The notes under the pieces were generated by a model. The model ran no database searches. It saw only the letters and a list, made by a program, of their open reading frames with translations, and was not told where the DNA came from. From positions 1 through 20,319 of the forward strand of contig CAAHFI011740132.1 in the NCBI GenBank assembly GCA_900893395.1: 20,319 nucleotides of DNA, in the 5' to 3' direction. Shown piece by piece: positions 1 through 12,300 of this stretch. The position numbers and the translations under genes are program-made. The stretch comes from Euglena gracilis (Eukaryota; Euglenozoa; Euglenophyceae; Euglenales; Euglenaceae). Position 1 is the stretch's first letter. Each line of letters opens with the position of its first letter.

Positions 1-207
1 CCAAATCATAACAAAATGGCTTCATGTTTTTAAGGCCCCAGCAGCCAGACTTTTATTTGTTTGTCTCTTTGGCGTGGAGGAGCATGGTTTGTTGATTTGC
101 CAAAAAAAAATTTGATTGATTGATCTCCTCCACCTCCTCAAACCCCCCCCCCCGGATGAGGGGAAGGGAACAAGAACCTCTGGAACTCTCCCTGTGTGCT
201 TCCACAG

Positions 208-338
208 TTGCTGCTGTGACCGCACCGGTTGAGGGGCCCCTTGCGGACGTTGGCATATTTCATCGCCGTCATCGCTTATGGGGTTCTGAACGGCAGCGCA
301 TTCACCTCAGCAAGCTCCTAGGGCCGTCCAGGTGGCTG
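208..338 (+). CDS. Candidate 5' exon with a possible membrane helix
   Basis: The stretch is bounded by a good acceptor (cttccacag) and a good donor (GTAAGG). One frame is open throughout (APVEGPLADVGIFHRR). A second frame encodes a hydrophobic run (LAYFIAVIAYGVL) that would suit the first channel helix, but it carries one in-frame TAG. The frame cannot be decided from sequence alone. Confidence 0.3.
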
Positions 339-3300
339 GTAAGGTTTGAACTTTGAATTTGACTCATCAGAGAGAGTTTTTCAACGTTGTATATGTGTTT
401 GGTGGTAAACGAATTGATGGATCTTCAGGAGTGGCGTTATTTTTGGGAAAGTCATCCCATTTTAAGGGAATGACCTTGATCTATACGTCCATCTTGATCT
501 TGATTTTTATCTTTATCTCGAAAATTTTCTATCCATGGCGTGTGTCAGCTTTGGTTCCAGTTCGGCCATCACTGGCACAAGGGTCCCAGCCCTCCCAAAT
601 CAACTTGTCCAAGGCAAGTGATATTTGAGTTGTTTGGGTTTTCTGGGCATTTTTGCATTTTTCGATTAGCATCAAATCGATCAAATTTCTCAGGGAGTTT
701 CTGACCGTTCTGCCCGAAAACGAGTTTCCAGGTCTCATTCCAATTATCTCTACTGGCTGCCTTTTCCCTTGGCTCACCCAAGCAATTCGCCAAATGTGCA
801 CATGGTTTGGGCGAACAGAATGAGTGCCATATGGCCCCTGTGACCCCTGTGTAACCTTTGTGTGACCCCTGTGTACCTGTGACCCCTGTGACGCTCATCC
901 CCCCTGGCAGGCCGGGGGATTGGGGGTCGGCCGTTCCGGCCCAGTGGCGGGCCTACTGCCAGCACGTTCCAGGCCCCGGTCGTCAAGACCGCCGTAGCGG
1001 TGCTTGACTTCCCGGCGGTGACGGTATGCCCCGGCCATGCAGTCCGGCATGCCCGATTTCTGCGGGGGCATGGTACCTGACTGTGCGTGACTGAGCGTGA
1101 CTGAGCGTGATTGTGTGTAACTGAGCGTGACTGACCGTGATTGAGTGTGACTGAGCGTGACTGAGCGTGGCTGAGTGTGACTGATCTGAGCGTGACTGAG
1201 CATGACTGTCCATGTTGTCATTGTCTGCTAAGTCATGGTCTGCAGCCACCATCTGGCCATGCCAGCCCTCCCTTCCTTGGGACGTTGCCATCGGCAGGCG
1301 GGGCCGACGCAAGGATGCGTCACGAACCGATTGGGCCAAACGCCCCCCGTTTTCTGCAATGACGTTGAAGTCCTTATGGCCCCCGAAATTTCCTCCCCCC
1401 CCCCCAGGCTCAAAAGTCCTCCACGGCTTGCTCACTGAGCCAGTGGGAGAGGCAGAGGTTGAGTGATTGACTGCTTACCTCAAAGTGAGTGTCCCATCAT
1501 ATTCACGGGACTCCAAGCGGGTGTATGGCGCCGTTGACACCAACGCCGCGGTGCAGGACATGTATTGCCACCTCGTGGATTCCATGACCACGACCATCGG
1601 CTATTGCTATTCCCTGGCCACCGCCCAGCTATGGTTGCCTTGGATCACACACAAATAAATATATGCCTCATTTGTGCCCCAAATACAGATCCACGGTGTT
1701 TATTTCACTCCAGGGAGTTAATTTAATGGGCTCTGTCAGTTGAAACTAAATAATCAAATAATATTTAAAAGTTAAATTTGAATTTGAGGTTTAGGATTAA
1801 GATTAAAAATAAAAAATAAAATTGCACACACCCAATTCTTTGGGAATAAACCAAATACGTTTGTTATTGAATGCCCGTTGCACCAATTGTTTTCAAAGGT
1901 TGTGGTTCTATGCGATCGCCGTTGCTGGGTCGTCCGGGTCACCCCCCAGGGCGGTCGCCTGCCACCTCCACCGCCACCACGGTCACCATCCAGGGCTCCA
2001 CGCTGTCGTGCCTGCAGTACAACGGCAAGGGCTCTGGCCGGGGCAGTCCTCCCAACAGGGCTTCACGGGAATCCCAAAACCCGATGGGCGGTGGTCAAAG
2101 TTTTCCTTGCAAATTGTTATGACTGACCCCCCACCTCCCCGTTACCCCCCCCCGTACAGCCCTGACTGGGGGGGGGCACCCCACTTTCCCCTTTCATCGG
2201 CAAATGAAAGTGATTTGCTTGCAGCAAATGGAAGAACCGCCAACGTTTCTGGACTCGTAACGGTGTGCAGAATAAACGATAGCAAGTAGCATCCACGGTT
2301 GCAGCTCTTTGGCATCCCCCTCCGAACGACACCCAATCCTCGTCTGAGGCCGCCACACGGGCGTGTCTCGGGGGGGGGGGTCTGCGGGAGGGCCCGCCCC
2401 GGGGCCAACGCCATCCTGCAGTCCAGCAAGAGCTCCAATTCCATCCGCCTGCGGGCGGCCATCGTCCAGAGCGTCGCACGCACCGCCAGCCCCACATTGC
2501 TCCCCGGGGGCGGGACGGGGAGGAATGGGACGGACGCAGGGGTTGGCGGGCCACCCCGTGTCTCCCCCGGGTCGCCACCAGCAGCGCATGGCTGGTGACT
2601 CCCAGGGTGCCGGTTTTGTTGCGGCACTTTCCTCGGAAGTCTCCCAGCGTCACCGTGTTGATCTCCGGTCTGTCCAAGCTTCCGGTGACAGTTTCGTTCA
2701 TTCCGACATGTGGGCCAAAAAGCATGTGCAGAGTATTGTAGGCCATTATTTTTTTAATTAATCATTAAAAACAGCCATTTAATTTGACACCATTTTGTGC
2801 CATGTCGGGTTTTTTCACCATTCGTTTTGCCGCCATTGTTGGGGCCTTTTGGGCCATTGTAAGCCATTTTTTGGTCTTTTTTTTGTGTCCCCATCGCCAC
2901 CCCCCATCCCCCCCGGAACCCCTGCGCGGTGCCCTGGCCGCCGACACCTCCAACACGAATGCAGGGGAGCCCACTGGAGCCTACGTCATCGTCCACCCTC
3001 CCTCAGGGCCGACCCGGGGCTGCCAACAAAGCCATTGGCGTTCGGGGGCATGGCACAGAATGCGTCAGGGCATCGGTGCAGCGAAATGTGGCGTGCTCCC
3101 GAGAAATGCTGGAAACCTTTCCGGGGCTGTTTCTTGAACAACCCTGACCCGCCCCAAAACCATCGTTTTTGGGTTCAAACACGAAAAAAAAAATTATTTG
3201 CTTCGCGCAACGTGTGAATTGATAAGAATTCAGATTTCGCCTAAAATATGCTTTTCAGAAATTTTCAAAGAAGCTTTCACCACCGCAGTGTTTTGTGTGA

Positions 3301-6300
3301 GGTCTGCAATGACAGAGGTTGGAGACAGGTTCTTTTAAGTGCAGGTCAGTGGGTTCAGAAAGTTGATATTTTCAACCCCGGTGACAAAAAATCCGGTAAT
3401 GTCAGGGGCAGGGAAGAGCAGTTGGGGCAGCAAGAATGAGAATTTAACTCCTTGGATCCATCTTCGCATTTGCAGTGGAATGTTGACCCACAAATGGAGC
3501 TGTAAATGACCTACCAACCAAGATGGGACCTGCCGTCAAAGCTCGGACCCAGAGCTCAACTATGACAACACGTTCATCGCCACACCAGACTATTTCCAGT
3601 TTGTGATGCTGTACAACAAGACGATCATCTCGGGCGGCAACCAGGTGGAGCTCAATCGACCCCTCATTATTGAACTGTCAATGTGTCACCCAGGTACACA
3701 AAGAACACGGTTGCGTTCGTTTTGTATTCGGTCATTTACAAATAAAGTAGCTCTATTTTCTCTTTTGGGACCCATCTATGGGTAGCCGTCCCCCTGGCAG
3801 CAGCACGTATTTCAACTTCTCCATCTCCGCCTCGAAGTCCCCGCTGAAGGGGTCCAACGAGTCCTCCCTGGTGGTTCAGGGCAGGGTGGGCCTTTCTTTA
3901 TCCGCTGGGGGGAGAAGGAGGTTGGACGGACCCTCTGACTTAGGCGGCGCAAATTGCCCAAATTTTCTGACCCGTCCGAAACGGAAATGGAAGCCGAAAA
4001 CCGCTTCCAAAAAAGGCCCATTTTTTTGAGGTTTTGGAAGAGGTCCCAATTTTGACCATTTCTGATGGACGTTGGCTTGTAGTAACGGAGTCCTATAAAT
4101 TCCAAAACAGACCCGAAACGCAACTGTTATTTTCAAATTCAGTGCAAATGAACGAAAACACTCCAAAAATTTCAAAAGCAGGAGTAAAGAGCAGATGCAC
4201 ACCTGTCAGCAATCCTTCCCATATACCATTGTTAATCATTTCGGAAGGGTGTATTGAATCAGACGAATTAAGCAGTAAACATTGGTCATCAGTTTAACTG
4301 GCATACTCCCCATAAGACATTACAGTCACCACAAATGGTATACAAATTTCAGATACGGAACAATACAGACCTGTATTATCAAAGTCCGGGCTTCAGGTAC
4401 ACAGCCATCAGGAGCGGGTAGGAGGGAAAACCTGTAAAAACAAACAGGAAAACGATGAAGCGGTTCTCCGTTTCCTCAAGCTGGAGTGAAGAAATCAGGG
4501 TCCCAAACTGAGTATATTTGAATGCAAACAACACTGAACCATTTGAATGTAGAATCTAACAGCATATCCAAAACATGAAAGACCCAACAAACGTAAATAC
4601 CTCATCAAACATTATTGACAAGCTTATTGTATCCCAAAGCAGAGTCATAAATTAAACCGAGATAAACCGAGCACATTGTGGATTTGTCACCCTATTTCTC
4701 ACACTAAGGTGACAGATCGGACAACCCCCAAAGCCCCAAGTTCCGCAGCCATGCCAAAGACAAACACAAATGAAAGGCACGGCGAAATGGGCGTGTGCGG
4801 TGTGCGAAGCTGTGTGGATGGTTGAGGACTGGTTCTGGGCCTGGGTCTGGGTCTGGGTCTGGTCTGGGTCTGGGTCTCGCTTGCCTCCCTCGCCGGCGGC
4901 ACCAGCCGCCCGCTGCCACGGCAGCCGCCGCAGCCGCCCACTCACTCGTCGTCCACCACCATCTCCTGGATGTTCTCCAGGGCGGACCGCTTCCTCGGCA
5001 TCAGGGAGCGGCGCAGACCGGAGACATAGCAGATAGAAAACCATAGTTTCGTTGAGATGCCTCTGTTTTGAAAGGTGATAAAAACAATTAACAGCAGAAT
5101 GCGAAGGCACATCAAACAGTGGAAGAATTGCTCAGATTGTGGATTAACGAAGCAGAAAAACACTTCATCAGAAATAAAGATTAAATTACAGGTAATTTGA
5201 ACCATGACATAATGAAACAGACATCATGGCAAATGCACCATTGCACCTCTCTTTGTGTGCCGGGCGCTCCGACGGTTCCGGGGACGACTCGTAGGAGTGC
5301 CGGGCAGGCTGCGAGGAGGCGGACTGCTTCCCCCGGGCGCTTTTCTTGGGCGTGTCCTTGGTCTTCTTGTCGGGCTTGTCCTTGGACTCCTTCTACTTGG
5401 GCTTGTCCTGGGACTCTTTGGTCTCCTTGGACTTGGACTCCTTCGGATCCCGGCCGCCCTGCTTGGCGGGGGCTCTCCCTGCGTCGGCACTGTGGGGGTG
5501 GTCTCCGTCCCTCCGGGATGAACCCGGAGACGTTCAGGGCCACGTGGCGAACGATCCTGCTGTGGACGTCTTTTGGCCACAGGGCAATGCATAGACCAAA
5601 TGGATTTAGAGCGCATTAACTAGCACATAACGCAGAAAAATGAGAACCGTCATTCGAAGCGGTTTTACGCTTCACTTTTGATTATGCAAAAAAAAGAAGG
5701 AAAGCACCGACTTGAATTTGATTGTCACCATGAAACGGAATAAGTATGTAGAGAAACCACTAAAGAAACTCCACGTTGGGGTCAACACGTGAAAGTAACG
5801 CCCTGAGCCCAGACCACAGGGGGTAGCCCGTCGGCCACCCTGACCTCCCGGCCGACGTCGTCCAGGCAGCACTGTTGCGCCCCCGCATCTCCCGACTGGA
5901 GGGTCGGCACGCCCCACAGCAGGTTGATGACGCTCCCCGCCCATACTGCCAGCTGGGCGGTCAACACCGCCCGGGAGCTCATCACCATCACCCAGTCGGC
6001 GGTGGCCACCTCCAGCCACCACAGGAACCACCAGACGACCTCCACGGGAACGAGGTGAGCAACGTCGGCTGCACCGAGAAACATTTGGGGACACCAAATA
6101 ACACTCCACAAACCAAACGAGCATTTTCAGGCATCACACATCTGTGTATTTAGCCTACCAAATGGGACATATTCAAAAACAGTGGAATAAAACAGTGCAT
6201 GTAACCACACCCATAAAGTCACATAAAAAGTGCAACCCGGGCCCTGGTGCATCCCATGCAGGGTGATCTGGATGGGGTCCTACAAGAAGAGGGCAAAACT

Positions 6301-9300
6301 GAATACTGAGTGTTAATCTCAATTGCATTTGGCATATGCATGCAATGCAAAACATTTGTATAACTGACCTCTCATAATGCATGCGAAGCGCTTTTCCGCT
6401 TCCACAACAATTAAAGCTCATGTTATACCTTCATACGCTTGTTCTCCGTCATGAACACCGCCAAAGTTCGTCTAGCCACAGCCAGTCCAGGTCGGGGGAT
6501 GGCTGCGGGATGCACAGGAGGATGTCTTCGCGGAAGACCGTGCGCTCACTCCCCATCATGTTTGACAGCCGCGCCTAGAGGTCCCGCAGGTCGATGTCCG
6601 CACCCACGACGATCATGGGCGTACCCCTCATCATCATGGTCCTGCCCACCTCCGCGTGCAGGCTGCCATCTAAGGCGAACTGCTGGGGCTCCACCTCCAC
6701 CACCACTGCCCCCAGCTCCAGCAGGCGGAGGTTGTTTGGCCAGGTGTTGTCTGTGGACTGCATGGGCACCACATGGATGAGGCCGGTCTTCTGCACCTCA
6801 GACTGGGCCGCCCGCTTGGCCGAGGAACGGCCTGGTGTGGAGATCTCCTGTGTGCTGGACACCTCCTCCTCCGGCCTCTTGGGCTTCCCGGGTGTTGACG
6901 GACCACGGCCAGCCAGGGTCATCTCGTGCAGGTCCAGGGTGCCGAAGATGCCCCCGAACTTGACCGCGGGCTCCATCACCGAGCCCAGCAGCCGCTGCCT
7001 GAGGCCCTCGTACAGTGGGTCGGCCCACAGCGGCGCACGGCGCACCACCTCAATGGGCGGCCAATGCCGGGGGACAACTGACATCGCAAAGTGCTCAGAG
7101 AGGGTGGTGCATTCATCATCAAGCATGCATTGGGAGGGGTGCAGTCATTCCAGACAATGGCAAGACAACAGTATTGTTTGTTAACCCGAATGTTTGTTTG
7201 TTTTTGTTAACCCGAAGTTATTCCCCGCACAGTGGGGATTCAGGCGCCACCTCCATTTCACCCCGGTCATCGGCATTTTCACGTGCTCCGGCTGCAGGGC
7301 GGTCTCGAGCGCGGCCACCTGCGCCAGGTCCACTGCAACAGAGCACGAATTCACAAGGTGAAGCCAAAAAACGCTTCATGACATAGACGAAACGAATCGT
7401 TCCTACAAATCACGGTTATCAAGGAATGGGGAAAGCCAGCAGTTTCTCAGACATTGCATCTGCATATAACTAAATGGAACACATTTCTGGACGGGTGAAG
7501 AACGTCGGCATCCAGCTCCGGGTGCTGCAGCAGCCACGTCCAGGTCCTCCGGCGCACCAGCTTGGCCGTCTCCTGCCTGGCAGCGGACCTCATTTCAGTT
7601 TATATTGAAGACAAAAGAAAGTACCAAAAAATCCTGAAATTTGTATATGAAGCGGAAACACGCTTCCTGCAGCAGAAATGAAAATTTTCTTTTAATTGGA
7701 GAATGTGCAATACCCTTTTTCAAAAACTGTCCAACCAAAACTGTGAAGCCTGGACCAACCGCTGGGTGGTGGGCTTGGCCTTCTCGTCCAACATCACCTG
7801 GCCAGCTCCGCGTAGTCGTCCGGATGGTGGATGGCCTCCAGGCACTTGAACGTGTGTGGGGACACCGGTCCCCACCTCTGGCCAGGGGTTTCTTAAGCCG
7901 GAGGGTACCCAGGGGGGGGGGTCCAGCCAGCCAGCAGCTCAAATCCAGCCAGCAGCCCAAATTCGGGCTGGGACCCCCCCCCTGGGGGGTCAAGTGAAAT
8001 AAAGTTGGGTCCAGCCCCCGGCCGGAGGCCGGCCGAAGGCCGGCCAGCCAATTGGGCTACCCAGCTCACCTATCCCTGCATTTTTTCCCCTCATCATCAC
8101 AGCCCCCCAGCCTTGACTTAGCTCCATCCGCAAAAATGTCGAAAACGGTAATTTTTTAAGAAAATTTTGTTTTTTTCCGACCCAGCCCAGCCCAGCCCCT
8201 CCAGCCCCGGACCCCCCCCTATCCCCCCCGGGTGGGGGTCCAGCTGCAGCTTTTTTGCCAGCCAGAGGCTGGACCCCCCCCCCCCGGGGGTCTTTAAGAA
8301 AACCCCTGCCTCAGGCCTCCATCCTCTTGACCACCTCCACAGCCTCGGTCCCACTCTGCAGCACCCACTCCGTGACCGGGATCATGGCTTTCACCCAGGT
8401 CCCCTGAGATGGTAAAAATACGTACATTAGAAAGATAATGAAGCGGGAAAACGCTTCCTATTGCAATCTCGCAGCAAACAATCATTAAATCACACTGGAC
8501 ATTCATTGTGACATCCATATGTCATTTGTTCGTTGTGTTTAGCATCTCATTCACAGAACACTCCAGGGCACCGTCCACCATCTCCCGGCATCCAGTCTTG
8601 CTGTAGACGGTCTTCAGCAGCTCCGTCTTGGTCGGGTTGTAGGGCACCCCATCCACCTCAGCATTGTCCCGGTTGTAGGTGTCCTCTTTCAGGAGCCACT
8701 GCAGGCGATCCGCCAGGGTCATGTCCATGACGTTGCAGTCCATGGCCTGCAGCCTGCCGGCCAGCTGCTGGCGCTCCTTGATGTGTGTGTTCTCCTTCAC
8801 CACCTTGCGCCGGAACTTCTCCGTGAAGGCTGGCGGCCGCCGGGCATCGGCGATGGCGGCGTCGGCGATGGCCGAGGCAGCCAGGAAACGATGTTGACCA
8901 CTCAGTATGACCCACTTTCCCGTAGCTGCGAAAGGGGGATACAAGCACACCCCAGACATGTCTGGACATTGCCGCAAAGGAGATATGAAATTTTTCCAAA
9001 CGGTGAAGTAAACACAACATATATGTATTCCCCATCTCTTCAGGGATAGGCATATTTTGAAACGAGGGGGATTCATCCTCAACCGTATGACAAACGGATA
9101 TCAAGAAGGCAGGTGGACACCTCTCTCCAGCCATGCCGTCAGCACCAGCTCCTGCGGCGGGTTGTTCTGCAGCTCGGTGATGAGGTCGTTCACGTGCTCC
9201 TGGCGGGGCCGACTGACCTGCCCCCGGCTGAGGTCAACGTCCAGTACCAGCTGCCCGTCTGCAGGGTTATATCAGCTCTTTTTCTTTTCAGAAGAAAAAT

Positions 9301-12300
9301 GTATTTCCCAGCAATGAAGCGTGTTTCCATTTCATTGTTGCATAGATCTGTTTTTTGTCTGACAATGCACCTCAAACAGACATCTTCAGTGTAGAATGTC
9401 AACAAAAGTCTTTCCATTGTGAGTTATCTCGCCAGACATACCATTCTACTTCGTTCATGCAGCAAAAAAAAAAAAACAGAGAAAAGAACAGCAATAAATC
9501 TAACCTTGATCCCTCTGCAGCCACATCTCCTCGTCTTCCAGCAGCTTTGGGATCGACTGTCCCATGGTGTCCGCCTTCGCCAGCCTCTTCGGAGCCATAC
9601 ATACTGGTCTGTGGGGAAAAATTGGAAAAATATGGGCATAATCCTCCAATCTGTGACAAATGAGGCTGAAATGAATAGATTTGCTGCATTAATTTCCAAA
9701 AGAAACATGGAAAACTCATCCAAATTGTCCCTTTTTTTTGGTTTTGCCTACTGCTTGCAAAACACTCCCTATTTTTAACACTCCACCCGAACCAAACAGC
9801 AGCATCTTTAAAAAAAAACAGCCACTTTCTTGCCATATGTTTTTGCCACTGGTCCGGTGTGCTGATATCTGCCAATGCAATAGATAGTAGTTTGCCAACG
9901 TGTGAAGCCAACGTGTCCCCATTGCCCTAGCAAAGCACATCTTACATGACATAGAGCAATAAGAAGCCGGTGCCATACAACTGCCACGGAGACATCCGAC
10001 GAAGCGTCGGATATATGACTGCCTTGCAGTGATCCCAGCCAGTCCGATCCGTCGGAGGCCCCCACGGAGACGTAACCGTCTGACATCTCACCGGGCGGCT
10101 CGTAGAGGGACTCTGGTGGCTCGTACAAGCTGCTACCCTCCTCTATATCACCCACCGCAGATAAGGCCTCTGCCACCTCCATCCCATTGGTGTCGTTGTC
10201 ATCGAAGCGGTTCTCCGCTTCATCCGTGTCGTGCAAGCGGTTTTCCACTTCATCTGGACGCTCGGGAGGATGTTCAGCTGTGTCAGCTCTGCTTCTTCTG
10301 CGTGCCAAGAACGGGGACATGGCCTCTTCTTTTTCATGCAGAAGATCCGAGCCCACACAGCCCACGTTGCTCCTGAGCCACTCTTCCTCGTCTGTCGCGA
10401 GGCGCTGTCCTCGGACCAGCGTCTGCAGGGAATGTCGCAGGACGGGCAGCAGCTGCTCAGTGGTCATCCGCATTGGCAGGGGTTCCGGCGCTTTCCAGGT
10501 GGGGCAGGTCTCCAGGTCCACCAGCCACCGCATGGTGGTGCTGTCCACCCTCTTTGGAAATGGACGGTCGCCAGGGCTTCCCACCAGGGCGCACACGACG
10601 TGCCATCTCCTGCACCAGCTGCTTCTGCACGGCTGTGGTGAGCCTCAGCACAGGGGGCACCGAGGTTCAGGAACAGCTGCAGCGTTCCCTCGAAGCTGGT
10701 CACATGGGGGTTCCGCTTGCAGGCAGAGGACAGCCTCGACAGCATGGCCTCACCAGCCTCCTCCACGAACACGCAGCCGGGCAGCCGGGACATCCAGTCC
10801 TGCCACCCCAGCAGGGCCAGGGAGATGGTTTGCTGGTACTCGGAAGGCGGCCTTCCGGGACTCATCAGGCGCTCCAGGTGCATCAGCAACAGGAGGCACT
10901 TCTGCAGCATCAGGCGCGTGGTGGTACCCACCTGAGGACGAGGTGAAGGGTGCCACCACGCGGTCTCCCCCTCCAGGTACACTGTCTGACCTCGTGACCC
11001 AGGTGCAGCAAGGCCGGGGCATAGAACACCAGGATGTTCCACAGCCCCTGCAACAGCTGGTACGGGTACGACCGAAGTTGCTGTTGTTGATCAGCTCGTG
11101 TTGTCCCAGAGCGAGTACAGTCCTCCATTCGGGTCGTCAATTGACTACTGAGTCGCAAATAGCATGTCAAACATAGAAATTACATTGTTAATCCAAGGAA
11201 GCGGAAAACCGCTTCACTGGTGCTATACGCGACTCAGAATGGGACATGACTGACTCACAAAAAGAGTGTGACAGTAGAAGACTCGCAAACAGCTTCTTCA
11301 TGTACAGCACCTTTCGGTGGCTCCGCAGGCTGCATGTCAGCTGGTGGTCACCGGGGGTCACCTCCAGGTGGGCCAGCACCGGGAAGAACGCCCGGAACAC
11401 GATGGGCACCGTGTGCTTGTAAGCGTGCCAGATGCCGTACAACAGGGGGACCTCGGCCAGGTAGTGGGACATGTAGTACCGCGACGCCAACGCGGAGTAC
11501 AGCAGCCGCAGGCATCGGTAGTGGATGTTCTCATCTACTAGCAGCGGCGTCTGGCGACGAGTGAGGTGTTGCAGGGACTTGGCTGTCTGCAGCACCAACA
11601 GCAGGTCCAGGTTGGCTGACACCACCTGCTCGGTCAGCGACAGCGGATGCTACTGCAGGGACCGCATGTCGGTCCGCACCACATCCAGCGGCACCCTGAT
11701 GGTCGTCTCCGTCAGCTGCATCCGTCGTATGCGACCCACGGCTTGGTGCAACAGCAGCGATGCAGTACAACAAGAGGTCGCCACAACCTCCAGGTTGCCA
11801 ATCAGGTCGCACAGTTCTGGATGATTCCGCTTCATTAACATTTACCATAAAGTAATTCAGGATGCTTCAGGATCTAACCTGTATATCAATGAGGGATCGG
11901 GATGTTTTCAATGCAATCATCAGTATGATTTGTATCCTGCACTGTTCTGAAAGCTGTGAGGTTCTGGCTCAGATTCGGCGCGGCCGGGTCCGTTCCCCAG
12001 CGTAGCCAGCAGAAGTTGTTCAGCCAGAGGACAACTTGGTGGTTTCGCAGGAAGGCCAGGATGCCCCGCGCCGCTATTGCTGCCCGCGCTGCCAATGGCT
12101 CCTCTGTATGACCCACCAAACCGGTGTGCCGCACGCGTTCTCCGTGTTGCCCTCGGAAGCTGTTGCAGCGCCCGCATGCTGGGAGTGTTCTGGGCCACTG
12201 TACTGGGGTCCGCGAAGGGCTGTGCCTGTCGATGCAGCGTACGCCACACAGCATACGCCCCAGTGGCGAGTTGTCCCAGCCACCGCGGACGGTGAGAGGA

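Larger units (their letters stand above)
3957..4941. other. Left subterminal region and 3' side of gene B
   Basis: This holds two palindromes (3989, 4457), AT-rich sequence with no coding frame, and a GGTCTG tandem repeat just after the gene B stop. No further gene is seen. Confidence 0.5.
10198..10257 (-). repeat. 30-bp in-frame duplication carrying two palindromes in coding sequence
   Basis: Two 30-bp copies encode DEVENRLHDT and DEAENRFDDN. Each contains one element palindrome. Confidence 0.75.

Noticed and set aside
1486-1657. Similarity of SRDSKR...LVDSMTTTI to an ABC transporter (ABCC) membrane domain
   Set aside because: Only a loose spacing of SRxxKR and a later DS is shared; there is no Walker or signature motif in the window.
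2590-2720. Minus-strand KTGTL resembling the P-type ATPase DKTGTLT motif
   Set aside because: The aspartate is replaced by Asn, the context does not fit, and no other P-type ATPase motif lies on that strand nearby.
9808-10376. Long open frames opposite gene A exons on the plus strand
   Set aside because: They are shadows of GC-rich minus-strand exons with worse codon quality and no splice sites in register.
5215-11816. In-frame TAG codons in otherwise coherent exons, suggesting TAG could be read as an amino acid
   Set aside because: Three coherent exons contain a TAG where glutamine or lysine would fit, but the same genes also show a TGA and several single-base frame changes. Decay or assembly error is the simpler explanation.
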